Source: Smittium culicis
Taxonomy: Eukaryota; Kickxellomycota; Harpellomycetes; Harpellales; Legeriomycetaceae
Direction of reading: 5' to 3'
Length of the DNA stretch: 28,113 nucleotides
Assembly: GCA_001970855.1 (NCBI GenBank)
Contig: LSSN01001168.1
Coordinates: forward strand, 1-28,113
The notes beneath the pieces are model-generated. The model was not told the origin of the DNA and made no database searches. It saw only the letters and a program-made list of their open reading frames with translations. The translations under genes and the position numbers were made by a program. Positions 12,905 through 27,129 of this stretch are shown here, piece by piece (the first letter of the stretch is position 1; every line of letters begins with the position of its first letter).

Positions 12905-14210
12905 CTATTATGCAGATCTAGCAGCTCCAGTACCATTGGAAATTGATTCAAGGGAGCTATTTAATCATTAATGTTAAAATTATAAGTGAACTATAAATTT
13001 AGGCACCGATAAAAAAATTGAAAGTTTATGAATCAGAATTTTCATAAGATAATCCAGTTCGAAGCTGTCTCAAAGATTGTTTAGACCCCCCGCTTCAAGG
13101 AGCTTTCCAACTAGCCCCAAACTGATTTCGTTGAAATTAGAAAGTAAATTTTTATCGCCAGAACTGATCGGCGTCGGTATGAACCGGCCGATAGTCGATG
13201 ATAGGCGATTTCGCCACCGGCTGCAACACATAATTATGCGTTTGATCGTCTCAGGTACACACAAATTGCAGAAGGGACACAAATTTTTAAATTTTTTGTC
13301 GACGATTTTCATGTTCGACAGGCGCTGGGCAGCCCGTAATGTGCTCATACTCTTATTTCCGTTTTCCTGAAGGCCCAGATTCAGAACCGGATGCATTGCT
13401 TGAAGGTCAATCCAGTCGCTATTTTTCAAAATTTTATGTCCACATATCACCAGTGTATGGCATTCTGGTTATTTCGTCTTTTCTGGTTGACTATCGTATT
13501 TATAGTCTGACTGCTTCAATCTTAAGAGCATAATTTTTTGATCCACCGGGCGCTCCCAGTCACCCAGATGGCCATCCGGGCCTTCATCGGAGCCTTGATG
13601 AGGTCGGAGATCCACGTTTTTGAGTTTAGCATATTTTGATATACATGCTCACTGGCTGTGATAGTGTTCATGAACACCAGATTATACTCGGTTAGTCTCT
13701 GATGCGCTCCATTACCGCAAATTTACCAACGTTGGAAACCAATCAGATTTCCCTGTCAATCTCAATCTGTATGGGCTTGAATCTGGCTTTGCTCTTGCCA
13801 AATACTTCTCCACCGCAACATTAATTCGGCATTGTAGCTGTATTAATGAAATTTATTTTGATACCATTGAGCACACCAGATCGTCTCAGAAAGCTATATG
13901 CATTGTATTCAGCCTTCCTAAATTATTGTTTTTCTTATTAATCATCACAGATACGTCTCATTTTCTAATAATAATTGAGACTAAGTAGATTTACTGGTCA
14001 GCGGAATTGATTTTATTGCACATCATGATCATATCAGTACTATTCTTATCGCTAAATACCATTATCCCTAACTTAAAGGCATTCATGGCCATTTTCCAAT
14101 TGCTAGACCAAATGTTTATTGTTTAATTAGCAGTTTTTAGATTGACTGATGATTCAGCAAATAGCGCGAAATTCTTGACAAACCAATGATGATGTTACAT
14201 TAAAATTTCA
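12905..14210 (-). mobile_element. Non-LTR retrotransposon relic, copy B (GC-rich)
   Basis: This copy is read on the minus strand. From 5' to 3' it holds: an RT motif relic FALFAESS where FADD is expected (near 14170); the thumb motif WSSNWKMAMN (near 14090); the segment INFINTA...GGEVFGKSKARFKPIQIEID, equivalent to the same block in copy C; then a C-terminal part with a C-x2-C cluster (13070-13450). The 3' tail ends near the conserved GCTGCTAGA box at 12920. Frameshifts and stops break it into pieces. About 13.1-13.8 kb is strikingly richer in G+C (near half) than the rest of the window, so this copy is probably the youngest or the least altered. It is truncated at its 5' end within the RT domain. 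Confidence 0.85.
13070..13450 (-). pseudogene. C-terminal fragment of retrotransposon ORF (copy B)
   Basis: This is a 126-codon open stretch that forms the end of the element's polyprotein. A conserved W-x-x-L-Q-A-x-H-P-x-L-x-L-G-L segment is followed by QRLSNMKI. A zinc-cluster-like motif CPFCNLCVPETIKRIIMCC comes next, about 60 residues before the stop. Cysteine clusters of this type close many LINE ORFs and are thought to bind nucleic acid. The His usually found before the last Cys is Arg here. The matching piece in copy C (14735-15001) has lost the first Cys pair. The ATG at 13450 is only the first Met after a break, not a true start. Confidence 0.75.
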
Positions 14211-14734
14211 TCGACAGAATACTCAGTTAATACGTTTTCTATAGATGATAATTAATCTAATAGTCTGTAAGTTTCGCATTATAAATTTTTTTAAAATCTT
14301 GAAAAAATTTTCTTTTTAAAGTTTTTTTTTTACGAGAAATTCATTTAAAACCACATATAAATGTATTAATAACTATAGTAAAGTATTTAAAAAAATCAAA
14401 TTTTTTACAAAAAAAACTATCAAACTCCTCTCGGCCGCTCTAGCAGCTCCATACCCACTGGTAATCGGTTCAAGGGTGCTGGTGATTCACTAATACTTTC
14501 AAACATTAGAAACCAGGTAGCACCAATGCCATGAAAAATTTTTTGCTGCTGCCATCTCAATAATTTGGTAGGCGATATCGACACTATTTTGTTAAAAGAT
14601 TTTTTAGACTCCCCCATATAAGGAGTTTTCCAACCTGCTCCATTTGAGCTGGGTCAGAAGAAGAAAAATTCAAATTAAAAAAAATTATGATTTTTTTTAT
14701 AAAATCGCTCAATATTACCTAAGCGTATGGCTTT

Positions 14735-15001
14735 CTACCTTCCACGCACTAAAAATAAATGCTTAATCGTTTCTGACACGGCCTTATTAAAAAACAGGCA
14801 GAAATTTTTGTATTTTTCGCTTATGGTTTTTGAATTTGCAAGTTTTTGCACTGTCCAAAATTGGCCTGTTCTGATTTTCCCAATTTCCTGGAATCCCATT
14901 CGCTGTTCTGAAAATTTTGCTTGTAAATTGATCCAGCTACCTGTGCTCTTAATTCCCCAATCAATTGCCCATTTATGCATTTTTGATTTATTATTAGCCA
15001 T
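14735..15001 (-). pseudogene. C-terminal remnant of retrotransposon ORF (copy C)
   Basis: This 88-codon open stretch aligns with the copy B fragment at 13070-13450: WAIDWGIKSTGSWINLQ against SDWIDLQAMHP, GQFWTVQKLAN against QRLSN, and AVSETIKHLF against CVPETIKRII. The Cys pair CPFC has become CLFF. It keeps the His that copy B lost. Confidence 0.7.
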
Positions 15002-15125
15002 TTTTCTATGTTATAGAGTATTTAGCACATTTGTCGTGTTCATTGCACTGCAACATTTTTTTATCCACTTATTAGTATCTGATACCCAAATACTCATTCT
15101 TGACCTGTGCTGAAATTTAACTTTT

Positions 15126-15362
15126 TCAGAAACCCAAGTTTTTGAATTTTTTCCATTTTACTATTTCGCGCTCTCGATCCACGCTTGTTGTTGTAAATAC
15201 CGATTTAATTGCCAACTCGGTCCGATTCCTTTCCATAGCAGCTGATTTCCCAACTCTAGCCACTATTATTATTGCTTTATCAATTTCAATTTGAATTAGC
15301 TTAATTCTCTGTTCACTGATTCCAAATATTTCTCCGCCATAATAGCCAATAGGCAACTGCAC
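15126..15362 (-). pseudogene. Post-RT connection segment of retrotransposon (copy C)
   Basis: This 78-codon open segment contains Y-Y-G-G-E-I-F-G-x-S-E-x-R, I-Q-I-E-I-D-K-A and R-N-R-T-E-L-A-I. It ends in V-D-R-E-R-E-I-V-K-W. These spacings are typical of the segment between the RT thumb and the C-terminal zinc cluster in many non-LTR elements (YGSE-W-x...R-x-LQ...D...R-x-R-x-x-KW). The same residues recur, decayed, in copy B near 13.75 kb. Confidence 0.8.
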
Positions 15363-15650
15363 AGAATTTATGAAATTTATTTTTAGGGCTGTGGATATAT
15401 CAGTTCTCTTTAAAAATCCGTAGCTGCCAAATTGGCTTTTTCGAATTTTTTTTTTATTTTTTGTAATTTCAGATAATATATTTCAATTATCATTAAAAAC
15501 ATATCCAAGATGTACGTATTTTTGCAAAATTTCTATTTCCTGATTTTGATCGCTAAATTAAAAATTATTTTTTGAATTTATTTGGTAAATTCCACATTTT
15601 GAATTATTGATTTTCATTTCCCATTTATTTGACCAATCAGATATATTATC

Positions 15651-15855
15651 TTATGAGTCTTGAAACTGTTCAGCAGAGTCAACAATCACTACTGCGTCAT
15701 CTGCAAATAGTAGGCCTGGGATTCTTTTTCCTAGTGATGGAACAAAAACACCTTGAATGCCATCAAAAATATTGTTTATATAAAAGTTGAATAAAATGAG
15801 CGATGCGGGGAAACCTTGCTCCACACCGCAGTTCTTTTTAAAACTCGATATTATA
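15651..15855 (-). pseudogene. Reverse transcriptase palm fragment (copy C)
   Basis: This open segment of about 67 codons ends at a stop at 15651-15653. It contains G-V-E-Q-G-F-P with the following A-S-L-I-L-F-N (family consensus QG-x-P-x-S-P-x-L-F-N), then I-P-G-L-L-F-A-D-D-A. The two aspartates are the metal-binding catalytic pair of reverse transcriptases. The third catalytic aspartate, expected upstream, lies beyond the truncation. The thumb sequence continues in the same frame after the stop (to about 15560), so the stop is a point lesion. Confidence 0.88.
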
Positions 15856-16436
15856 AAAATTAGATTAAAAAATATAATATAATTCCATCATTAGTAAAAT
15901 AATAATTGATATTCATCATATGTTTTATTAACTTTTATTTAGTTAAAAAAGTTTAAAATTAGCCATAATTAAAGTGAATTGATTATTATTAAAGTTTAAT
16001 GAAAGTAATTTTTCTAAAATTGAGGGGGAAATACGCAAAATTACATTCATATTGATAATTTGTGAGTTAAAAACTTTTGTTCAAAGATTTGAAAGTTTTA
16101 ATCACTTTTTTTAACTAGTTTATATGAAAAACAATTAGAACAAGAAAACAGCAACAAAAAACCGAAATAATTTGGCATGAAAATTATTATTAGAGTTGAT
16201 AAAGGATTTTTAGATGTTATTTTTTAAGATTTCAAATTCTAGTTTATTTGCACAAATAAATAAAATTATCATTTAAAAAAAAACATTGGTATTTTAAATA
16301 TCTTGACTAAGGGAGTAACTAAAATATATTGGGTAAAATATAATATAAAAAAATATGTGGCTAAATAACTCTAATTAATTTTAGCTCTCGATTATATGAA
16401 AATATAAAAGGATCTTTAATTTTCGGAACTTGTTGT
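15856..16436. other. AT-rich spacer between retrotransposon and mannosidase gene
   Basis: I see no gene here. It includes the 3' flank of the minus-strand mannosidase gene. An AATTAAA on the minus strand about 20-30 bases past the stop could serve as a poly(A) signal variant, but no canonical AATAAA is evident close to the stop. Confidence 0.5.
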
Positions 16437-19001
<2,565 letters not shown>

Positions 19002-19006
<5 letters not shown>

Positions 19007-19019
19007 TCTAGCTATGGGT
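19002..19019. repeat. Inverted repeat over the mannosidase start codon
   Basis: ACCCAT and ATGGGT flank a 7-base TCTAGCT spacer. The start ATG on the minus strand lies in one arm, so the mRNA leader could form a 6-bp hairpin covering the start. It is short, and nothing else shows it is functional. Confidence 0.35.
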
Positions 19020-19714
19020 TTTAAATTATGTCTGTAAGCAAAGTTTTATTCCACTAAGAAATTTTTTATTTTTTTTATTAAATTTAAACTAATATTCCAA
19101 TTTCCTTTAGCTAAGTAAAAATAATGAAATATCCATAAAACCTGCTTTGAATTGAATATGAATATAATCTTCTTTAAATGTTTTTTAATTAATTTTTTCA
19201 CTTTATTTTTGTATTATTTGTAGCATCATTTCTATTGCGTTTAATAGATTGAAATAATAATTTTTTGATATACATATTCATTCATTGAGTTTTGATTGAT
19301 TCTTGAACTTTTTTTTATCAGTTTTACTAGTTTCCTCTGAAATTTTATTTATATCTAGAATTATATTGTTTGCTGATATTGTAATAAGGTCTACCAATTA
19401 GAAACGATTACATTTATATTAGCATTTTATTTATTCTAGTTTTCCAGAAATATTAAATTGGATTATAATCTTTATCAATAGATCTATTGCTTTTGATTTT
19501 TGCATAATAGTTGTATTGTTTTTAATTGATATATAATGAATGTTAGTCAAAATTAATCTCAATTTTATCCATCATTTTGGAAGCTAGCTTAAATTCTAGA
19601 TTAGTATAAATGCTATTAAAAATTCAATCAAATAAAGATTTTATTAGTTTTAAATTTACAAATAAGATTACACATATTCAATGTTTTTTTCTTTGTAGAT
19701 ATATTCAATACGTT
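19020..19714. other. Upstream flank of the mannosidase gene
   Basis: This is AT-rich sequence without a supported gene. The promoter of the minus-strand mannosidase gene should lie in the part next to 19006, but no clear TATA or initiator can be separated from the AT background. The stretch ends at the first TTAA-flanked miniature element. Confidence 0.5.
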
Positions 19715-19718
19715 TTAA

Positions 19719-19907
19719 CCCTTTCCCGTCCAACAGTCTTAAAAAAATTCGAATTTACTATTCGTTTATGGCTTATAAGCAAATTTATTATTTGTTGTTA
19801 TTTTACTATATACTAATGTTTCTTAAGGTTTCGGAATTATAGTATTTTAATTGAACACAGTTGGTTATATCTTGTGGATCAAAAATAGTCCACCACTCGT
19901 GATAGGG
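19719..19907. mobile_element. piggyBac-type MITE, copy 1 (189 bp)
   Basis: The element begins CCCTTTCCCGTCCAAC and ends CACTCGTGATAGGG, flanked on both sides by TTAA (19715-19718 and 19908-19911). TTAA target duplication with CCC...GGG ends is the signature of piggyBac-superfamily elements. At 189 bp it has no coding capacity, so it would depend on a transposase encoded elsewhere. Internal blocks shared with the other copies include TTGAACACAGTTGG and GTGGATCAAAAAT. Confidence 0.85.
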
Positions 19908-19915
19908 TTAATTAG

Positions 19916-20105
19916 CCCTTTACTGTCAAACACTCTTTATAAACGCTAATTTAATGATTCGTCAGCGATTTATAAGCTAATGTATTATTTGCATCTAAAC
20001 TATCATATACCAATAAATGATTGAGTCTCAAAATTAAATTATTAATTTTTAATCTATTTGGCTATATTTAGTGGATCAAAAGCAGCTTGCAGCCCGCATA
20101 AAGGC
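19916..20105. mobile_element. piggyBac-type MITE, copy 2 (degenerate)
   Basis: It has the same length and internal order as copy 1: GTCAAACACTCTT, TTTAATGATTCGT, TTGGCTATATTTAGTGG, ATCAAAA. Its left end is CCCTTTACTG after TTAG, and its right end has decayed to AAAGGCTAAA. It sits directly beside copy 1, with TTAATTAG between them. Confidence 0.75.
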
Positions 20106-20174
20106 TAAAAATTGTCCTTAGAATTTCTTCGTCAAAAACTTTTATATCTTGATATTATCCAAATGATTGTTTAA

Positions 20175-20363
20175 CCCTTTCCCGTCCAACACTCTTTTAA
20201 AGGTTTGATTTAATGATTCGTTTGTGAATTTTAAGCATGTTTATTATTTGCTAATATATTGCATCATACCAATAATTATTAATGTCTAAGAATTAACTGA
20301 TTTTCATTGAACGCAGTTGGCTATATTTGGCGGTCCAAAAATCGTCTACCGCGTGGGAAAGGG
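20175..20363. mobile_element. piggyBac-type MITE, copy 3 (best preserved)
   Basis: This 189-bp element has exact TTAA on both sides (20171-20174 and 20364-20367). It has the best terminal inverted repeats: CCCTTTCCC at the left, and GGGAAAGGG at the right after TCTACCGCGT. Internally TTTAATGATTCGT, TTGAACGCAGTTGGC and TATTTGGCGG match the family. This is the copy closest to a consensus. Confidence 0.88.
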
Positions 20364-20774
20364 TTAAACTATTTAAAAATCATAACTGAGTATATATGAG
20401 ATTCTTTTGATTAGCTGAAAAACTTATATTAAATTTATCCTTCATTTCAAATTTTATTTGGGCTTTTAATTCAATTAGAATACATTATCAAATTTATTGA
20501 TTTATTTAGCAAATAGTTTCAAAAGATTCGACAATTTTGTACGCTATTAAAGTCCAATCACCACTAATAGGATTAATATTTTCAATTAATTTATAATCAA
20601 AGTAAATTTATTTTTATAGTATCTAATCAAGTTTTCACTAAATTAATTTTTGTCTATCTGTATCTAAAAAATCATTATAGTTAATTGAACAAATCTTTAT
20701 ACTTTTCTTTTATTTTATTTTCATAGCTTTAAATATATTAAGAGGCATAAATTAGCGTGATCATGCTTAGATTA

Positions 20775-20960
20775 CCATTTCACGTCCGACACTCTTTAAT
20801 TTGACCAATATTATTATTTTTTATGATTTATATGAAAATTCAATATTTGGTTATGTTATAATATACCAATATTTTATAAGATCTCGGATTTAAAGTATTT
20901 TAATTGCAATTAATTGGCTAAAATTAGAGGATCAAAATTAGTATACCGCTCGTGAAAGGT
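20775..20960. mobile_element. piggyBac-type MITE, copy 4 (degenerate)
   Basis: The left end reads CCATTTCACGTCCGACACTC and the right end CCGCTCGTGAAAGG followed by TTTAA. The internal ATACCAAT, ATTTTAATTGCA and GAGGATCAAAA blocks keep the family order. Terminal bases have drifted and the flanking TTAA is imperfect on the left (TTA). Confidence 0.72.
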
Positions 20961-20964
20961 TTAA

Positions 20965-23238
20965 TATTATTCACTCAAAAAAAATTTGAAATAATAAAAT
21001 TAATAACTTTCAAAAATTTTTTATTCTTTATTTTTAAATGTGATATATGGGGCTTTTTTAATATTTGGGTACATTTTAAATACACCATCGCGTATTTGCT
21101 GCTAAAAAGTCATGCTAAATTATAATTTAATTGATTTGAAGGTTTTAACTATTTTTTTTGAAGGAAATAGGGCCATGATTCTTTTTTTTTCTTATAAAGC
21201 TAATTTGGCTAATAACTAACAGCTGGGCTATTAAAATATTATAATGTAAAAAATTTTGTATTTATTCGATGAATTACTAGATATAATTGATAACATAAAT
21301 TCTTTCGATTTTTTATTTATTATACGTTTTTTCGTATTGACCTTTAAAAATATTAAACCCGATTTTTTGTAGCTTTTTTATATATGCTGAAATTTAAATA
21401 GTAATGGAAAATATGAAACTATTCTGAATCATTTAAACAAAAATCATCACACCATGCCATAATCGAGAAATGCATGCGAGTTATATTTTTTTTTGTCGTA
21501 AAATAAAACAATTTAAAAATTTTATGTATTCCAAATCTCTAAAGCGCTTATGAATTTATTAAGAAAAAAATTCTGCACAACCATAGTTTAACACAAAATT
21601 ATAGCTTTTACATTAAAAATTTTATTTTTTCAGTAATTTAAATATAGCTTTCATGTTACGAGCGCTATAATTAATTTGCTTATGTTTTTCTCTTAAATAG
21701 TACTATTTACAATTAATTTATTGCAATATATTTAAATCAACAAATAAAAGTGCCAATTCTATATTTTACAATGATTATAAGATAAAAATGCGTAAATCTA
21801 ATTTTTCGGTTTCTCTTTTTTTTTCATATGGTAAATTCTAAAATATTTATACTTTTTATTTAAATTTCACCAAAAAATCTTAAGTCAAGGAAATATCTCC
21901 GTTTTAAATATCATAAAGGATCTTTAAATGTAAATATTTATTAAAGATAAAATATAGTTAGACATTTCTAGTTTCAAATTAATCAAATAATTACTTTTAA
22001 GAAATTTTAGTAGTTTGTAAGCTTTTTAAATTTCGATAATTTTTGGTATGTAGTTTTATACTTTAATATATACTATGTTATTATATTTAAAAAAATACTA
22101 TTAAAAAAATTCAAAATCAACAATTTTTTTATAAAAATCTTTATAAAACGAAAAGTATAATCGACTAAAAAATAAAATTAACTTAAATAAAAATAGTTTT
22201 AGATATGAATGATTTTTGATAAACTTTTTGAATTTTAATTATACTATCATTTGTGAATCCAAATTGAAAATTTGTCCTTAAGTAATAATAAAAGAAAAAC
22301 TAGGTAGAAAAAGGAGTATTATTTAAAATAAATAATTAAATTTTTACCTTTAGAAATATTGCTATAAAATTTTAAATAAATCACCAGTATGCAAGAAATT
22401 AAATGAAAATATTTTTACGTTATAAGAATTTTCAAATCAAAAATTTTGATATCTTTTTACCAAAAAAACGATTTTATTTATTTTTAACTTATAGTTATTC
22501 AAAAATTACTGAAATATTATGAGAATTTCTGAAATTCAAATAAATTACGCTTCACTGAGCTTATGATTAAAAAATTCAATTATATGCTTTAGAAATTTGA
22601 AAAATAATTATCAATAAATTCATTATTAAATAAAAAAAATAAATTAAAAAATTATTTATTTGTACAATCTTAATTTATGAGTTTGGTTTTTTTTTATAAA
22701 TATATTAACCTACTTTCGTTACTAAAATTAGTCGATAGTGTATATTTTTAATTGCGTTTATAGTTAAAATTATAATTATTATTATAATTTGAAAAGATGA
22801 TTATATGTTTTAATTATAAAAATTAAAATATTTTAATCTAATAAATATTTTATTTGCCTATTTATTTATGAAATAGAGACGCCGTAGAATAAATTATCAA
22901 TATATTTTAACAACCTCATTTAACTTAGCTTTCCAAATTTTTTTTCTTTCAAAATTATCCTGATAAATTATAGAATAGAAATAAAATATTAAAATTGCCA
23001 AATTGTCATAACAGAACTCTATTTCATATATGGAATATTTTTGGTGGAAGTGGAATTTAATTTCTTAGAAAATATGATCGGTTATTTATATATAGTAAAT
23101 GTATTGGTTTTATCAGTTAAAATATTCAATGACATTTTCTAATAAGAATTAAAATTAGAAATATTGCTGCTAGGCACGAAAAAAATAATACGAATAATCC
23201 CATTAATAAAAACATCCTTACATATCAAATATGTGAAG
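20965..23238. other. Gene-free AT-rich stretch
   Basis: I found no gene, RNA gene or mobile-element ends here. The sequence is stop-rich on both strands with many A/T runs. It ends at the junction with the second copy of the long direct repeat. Confidence 0.6.
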
Positions 23239-23266
23239 TATATTATTATATTATTATATTATTATA
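23239..23266. repeat. Short (TATATTAT)n array, 3.5 units
   Basis: This 28-bp array has the same unit and the same right-hand junction as the 348-bp array at the start of the window. The sequence to its left (ending ATGTGAAG) is unique within the window. This marks the left limit of the second copy of the long repeat. Confidence 0.9.
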
Positions 23267-25501
23267 CGACATCAGGCTCTAAAAAAATATCCATTTTTTT
23301 CTATTAATAGCGTTTAATTTAGTTGATTTTTTCTTTAGTAATAAATCAAATATTATTATTAAATAATTTATTTGAAAAAAAAAAGTGCTGATTGTAGCTC
23401 AGGTGTGGTTAGGAACATAATTACACAACTTTTAGCTTTGAAACAATAGGCTTGTTTAAAAAAAACATAGATCAGTTTACTAGAAGATTTATCATTTTAG
23501 TATTAAAAAAAGATTATTTTAAATTATTTATATTTTAACGTGAAATTTTTTTTTAATTATTTGATTCTTTTTTCCAATAAATATCATTTTTTAATATTCT
23601 ACCAACAAAGTATTTAATTGTATTTCTTTTAATAAGAATTAATGATTTTTATTAAAATGAGTTGAGTTTTTATACTTAAATAAAACATTTATATTTTAAA
23701 TTAACCATTAACCATTAATAATTATTTTATGATTTTATGATTAATTTGTTTGATTTTTTTTAGGTATGGCATGAAGATTTCAATTAGTGACGTAAAAATC
23801 CATTATATTTATAAGTGGATCGTGTATTAAATTATTTCTATACTAAATTATGAATTTAAAAAGTTTAATACCAAAGACCCGATTTAAAAAAATCGTGTTA
23901 ATTCTACATACTGTCAATTATACTAATATTTTACTGTGAAAACTTGGGGAAATTCATTCTGAATTAGAGATAGAAATAAATTAAATTAAAAAAATAAAAA
24001 CATATTATAACTTGATTATAGAATTATTAAAACTTTATCAAATAAAAATTAATTTCATAATCTCAAAAACTGAAATTTTTATTTTAATTTGATCAATAAC
24101 TATATTATTCGTAATAATAACGTTATAAAATTTCTAGTTTTTGAAAATGCTTACATGGAAAAAAGCTGGTTATTATTTTATTCTTGATTCTCGATTCTAT
24201 ATTTGCTTTTTCTCTACGTTATAATAATTGTAAAATTCAGTAATAAATTCATTAGTATTATTTGTATCCATTAGAAATAATTTCATATATTTAGATTTAT
24301 AGATCTACAGCATAATTTATTTAATAGGATTTTTATTTATTAAATGAATTCATTAATTTAAAATTTATTCTTATGTTTATTTATGAATCAAATAAGCATT
24401 ATATCGTAAGAAAATTTTATAATAGCATAAATTATTCAATCATATATAATTCTGGAAGTTTAAAATTATAGGATTATTTATAAATCTATAAATTAATGTT
24501 TAAATAACCATTTATAAATTACTATATCATAAAAAAATTATCTTTCTATTTTTTCCCGGTATTTAAAGATCAACTTCCTATAAATAAAATTTGTTTCATT
24601 TTCGGATTAAAAAAAAATTAGCAAAAATAATTAAATATGCAACAACTAATCGCATAAAAACATAGTTAAAGTAATAGAGAAGCGAATCTATCCAAATAAA
24701 AATTATTTTTACATGAAATATATACAGTAGTATCCAGCATCAATCTAAATAAAAATTTCTTATACTATTCAGAATCAAAAATATTTAATAATAAAAAATA
24801 AAATCAATCAAAAAATCTATTCAAAGAAAGAATAATGCAGAAAAAATAATTTTATAAATACGAAAAGTATATTATTATTTAAAAAATAAGTATAAAATAC
24901 AATAAACGGCATATAAAAATGGATTTCGAATAAATAACAGCAAAAAAAATCCAATAATCGCTTTTTTTTAAGAAAAAAATCTATAAATTTTCTTGATATT
25001 TCAGAATTCAGGCAAATTTTTATTCGCCGAACTATACATTTTATTGAAATCAATTTTTTATTTTTAGAATCAAAAAAATGCATATTTTATATTATAATTT
25101 TTTGAAAAAAAATAATAATAGCAAATTATAAGCTTTTTCCAAAAATATGATGGCTAAAAAAGAAAATCAATTCAGGGGGAAAAATTCAATTTATCTTTTT
25201 TGGCTCTGCTGATTTGAAAGATTTTTTAAAGAAATTTTCAGAAGAAATAGAAATGGATCCATATATTATATGAATTAATTTGGTATAATAGATATTATAA
25301 AGGAGATTATAACCTATTTCTTTAATTTGTTTTCATTCACATAATTACAGCGTATTATTTATTGAATTTATGTTATTTCGAAAAATAAAAGATAATGTAT
25401 AAATATTTAACCTAAAATAGTGTTAAGGTTTGGCTGGATTAATTTTAATTAATTCTTTGATCTAAAGTATCCAATCAAATTGAGTTTATTGATAGTATGT
25501 T

Positions 25502-25538
25502 AAGACTTAGAAATTAATTTTTCTAATCTCTAAGTCTT
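25502..25538. repeat. Hairpin (10-bp perfect stem) in repeat copy 2
   Basis: This is the counterpart of the 2582-2618 hairpin. Both arms (25502-25511 and 25529-25538) are unchanged, although several substitutions lie just before and after it. Function unknown. Confidence 0.6.
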
Positions 25539-27129
25539 TGAATTTTCCATTTTCCTCTTAAAAAAATATTCGAACCTAACATACAGGCTATTTTTAATTA
25601 AGTTCAATCTCACAGAATGTCATTATTTTAAAATTTACACCACAAAACGTCAAATTTTGTCTTAATAAAAGAGCTGTGTACGTATTTGCTGGCTAATTGT
25701 ATTATTTTAAATTTCCAATATTTTTGATTTTACAATAATATAAATTAAATAAATAAATATTTTTTCGAATGTAATTTTATTTATTACTTGGTTCGATAAT
25801 AATTTTTATTCGCATTTCTAATTATAGGCTAGTTATTTCTAAGAAAATAAATAGCCAAAATTCGCTATTGATAATGGATTTTGAAAATAAATAAGTTATC
25901 TAGAATAGAAAAGCGACTTTAAATCAAGAATTTAGATAAAAAATTATAATCTTTAAACATAATGTATTCAAAATTTCAGTGTATTTTTGAAACACTATTG
26001 GATCTCAAATATTCATATTTAAAAAAATTTTCAAATAATCATATTAACACCTTATAACAAAATAATTAATTAAATTGCTTAGTTATAAGAACGCATATTA
26101 TAAATAAATTATTTCACTAGATTTTAATTCGCTTGGAATAATACGCTATGATAGGTCTGGAATTTTTTAGATTTGGTAGTGACAAGTATTTAAATAGTTT
26201 AATGAGCAAAGCCATGAAACAAAAACTACTGTTGTTAAATTTTTTAAATATTAAAATTTATACAGGCTACCTTTTAGAAATTTTGTTATTAATACTACAA
26301 GAAAGTAAATCTTTTTGTAATTTAATCTTTTAAAAATGGTCTTGATCGAATTTAGAAATATCTTTAAACACGTATACCAAATTTTTTTGATATCTAGTTC
26401 AACTATCGCTTGTTTATATCAGAGCTCAAATTTAACATATTTTTTTTATGCTTTTTAGATTAGCATACATTATTATAAAAACCTTTAAATGATGTTCAAT
26501 AATACTCAAAAATTAAGCAAAACTTGTAAAAAATTATCCTAGTGCATTTTATTTGAGTACTTTATTTGAAATATAAATTCATAATTCAATTTACACAAGT
26601 AATTAGTAATTAAATTTTTCTTTATTATATTTAATAACAAATAGTAAAATGAAAAATCGCAGAGAAAAAAAAAAGAACTACCTACGAATAATAACTATGG
26701 TGTCATAATAAGAAAAAAGTTGAAATCAATTTATATAGATTTCAAAATTATGATATTAAATGAGATTGCTCTTTTAGTGATAGTTAAATAAAATCTACAA
26801 TTTATATTTTTAAAAGATAAAACCAATAAAGGTTAAAATATTCCTTGATATCCGATTAAATTGATTAGTATGTGATGCTATGAAATTATTAATAATAAAA
26901 TGGTAATATAATCATAATAATTGTCATATTCATCATAAAAATATTATAAATTATTTTCAGTATGATTTTCAAAAGCTTTATCAATGAAAATTAAAAATAA
27001 ATATTTTAATAGGTACTGAATTTTAAGTGAAATTAAAAATCGTCTACTTTTTTTTCATAGATATATAATATAATTTGGAATGAAAATTTTTTTGTATTCA
27101 TAGAATAGCCTTGATAATAAAAAATAATT

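Larger units (their letters stand above)
14420..15855 (-). mobile_element. Non-LTR retrotransposon relic, copy C (best RT core)
   Basis: This is the longest readable copy. From 5' (high coordinate) to 3' the minus strand carries RT motifs GVEQGFPASLILFN and LLFADDAVVI (FADD at about 15696-15707). A single stop follows, then W-S-N-K-W-E-M-K-I-N, YVHLGYVFNDN, LKRTDISTALKINFINS, then YYGGEIFGISEQRIKLIQ. A C-terminal segment with IWVSDTNKWIKK and a cysteine-poor remnant of the terminal zinc cluster closes it. The 3' tail ends at the GCTGCTAGAGC box (about 14440). There is no endonuclease domain: the copy starts abruptly inside the RT domain, the usual 5' truncation of LINE insertions. I do not see a clear poly(A) tail or target-site duplication. 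The clade cannot be set from this much sequence. Confidence 0.9.

Noticed and set aside
13077..13533. Plus-strand open frames in the GC-rich part (13077-13370 and 13339-13533)
   Set aside because: These are antisense shadows of the retrotransposon ORF, whose motifs read on the minus strand.
14420..14617. 65-codon minus-strand frame at the 3' end of copy C
   Set aside because: It lies in the element's 3' tail. The homologous stretch of copy B (12920-13069) is full of stops, so it is probably untranslated.
19715..20964. CRISPR-like or simple tandem array
   Set aside because: The spaced repeats are about 190-bp elements with inverted ends and TTAA flanks and unequal spacing, which fits miniature transposons rather than short repeats with spacers.
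26148..26333. 61-codon plus-strand frame in repeat copy 2
   Set aside because: The matching site in copy 1 (from 3228) is broken by a frameshift and stop, and no family motif is seen, so a coding role is not supported.
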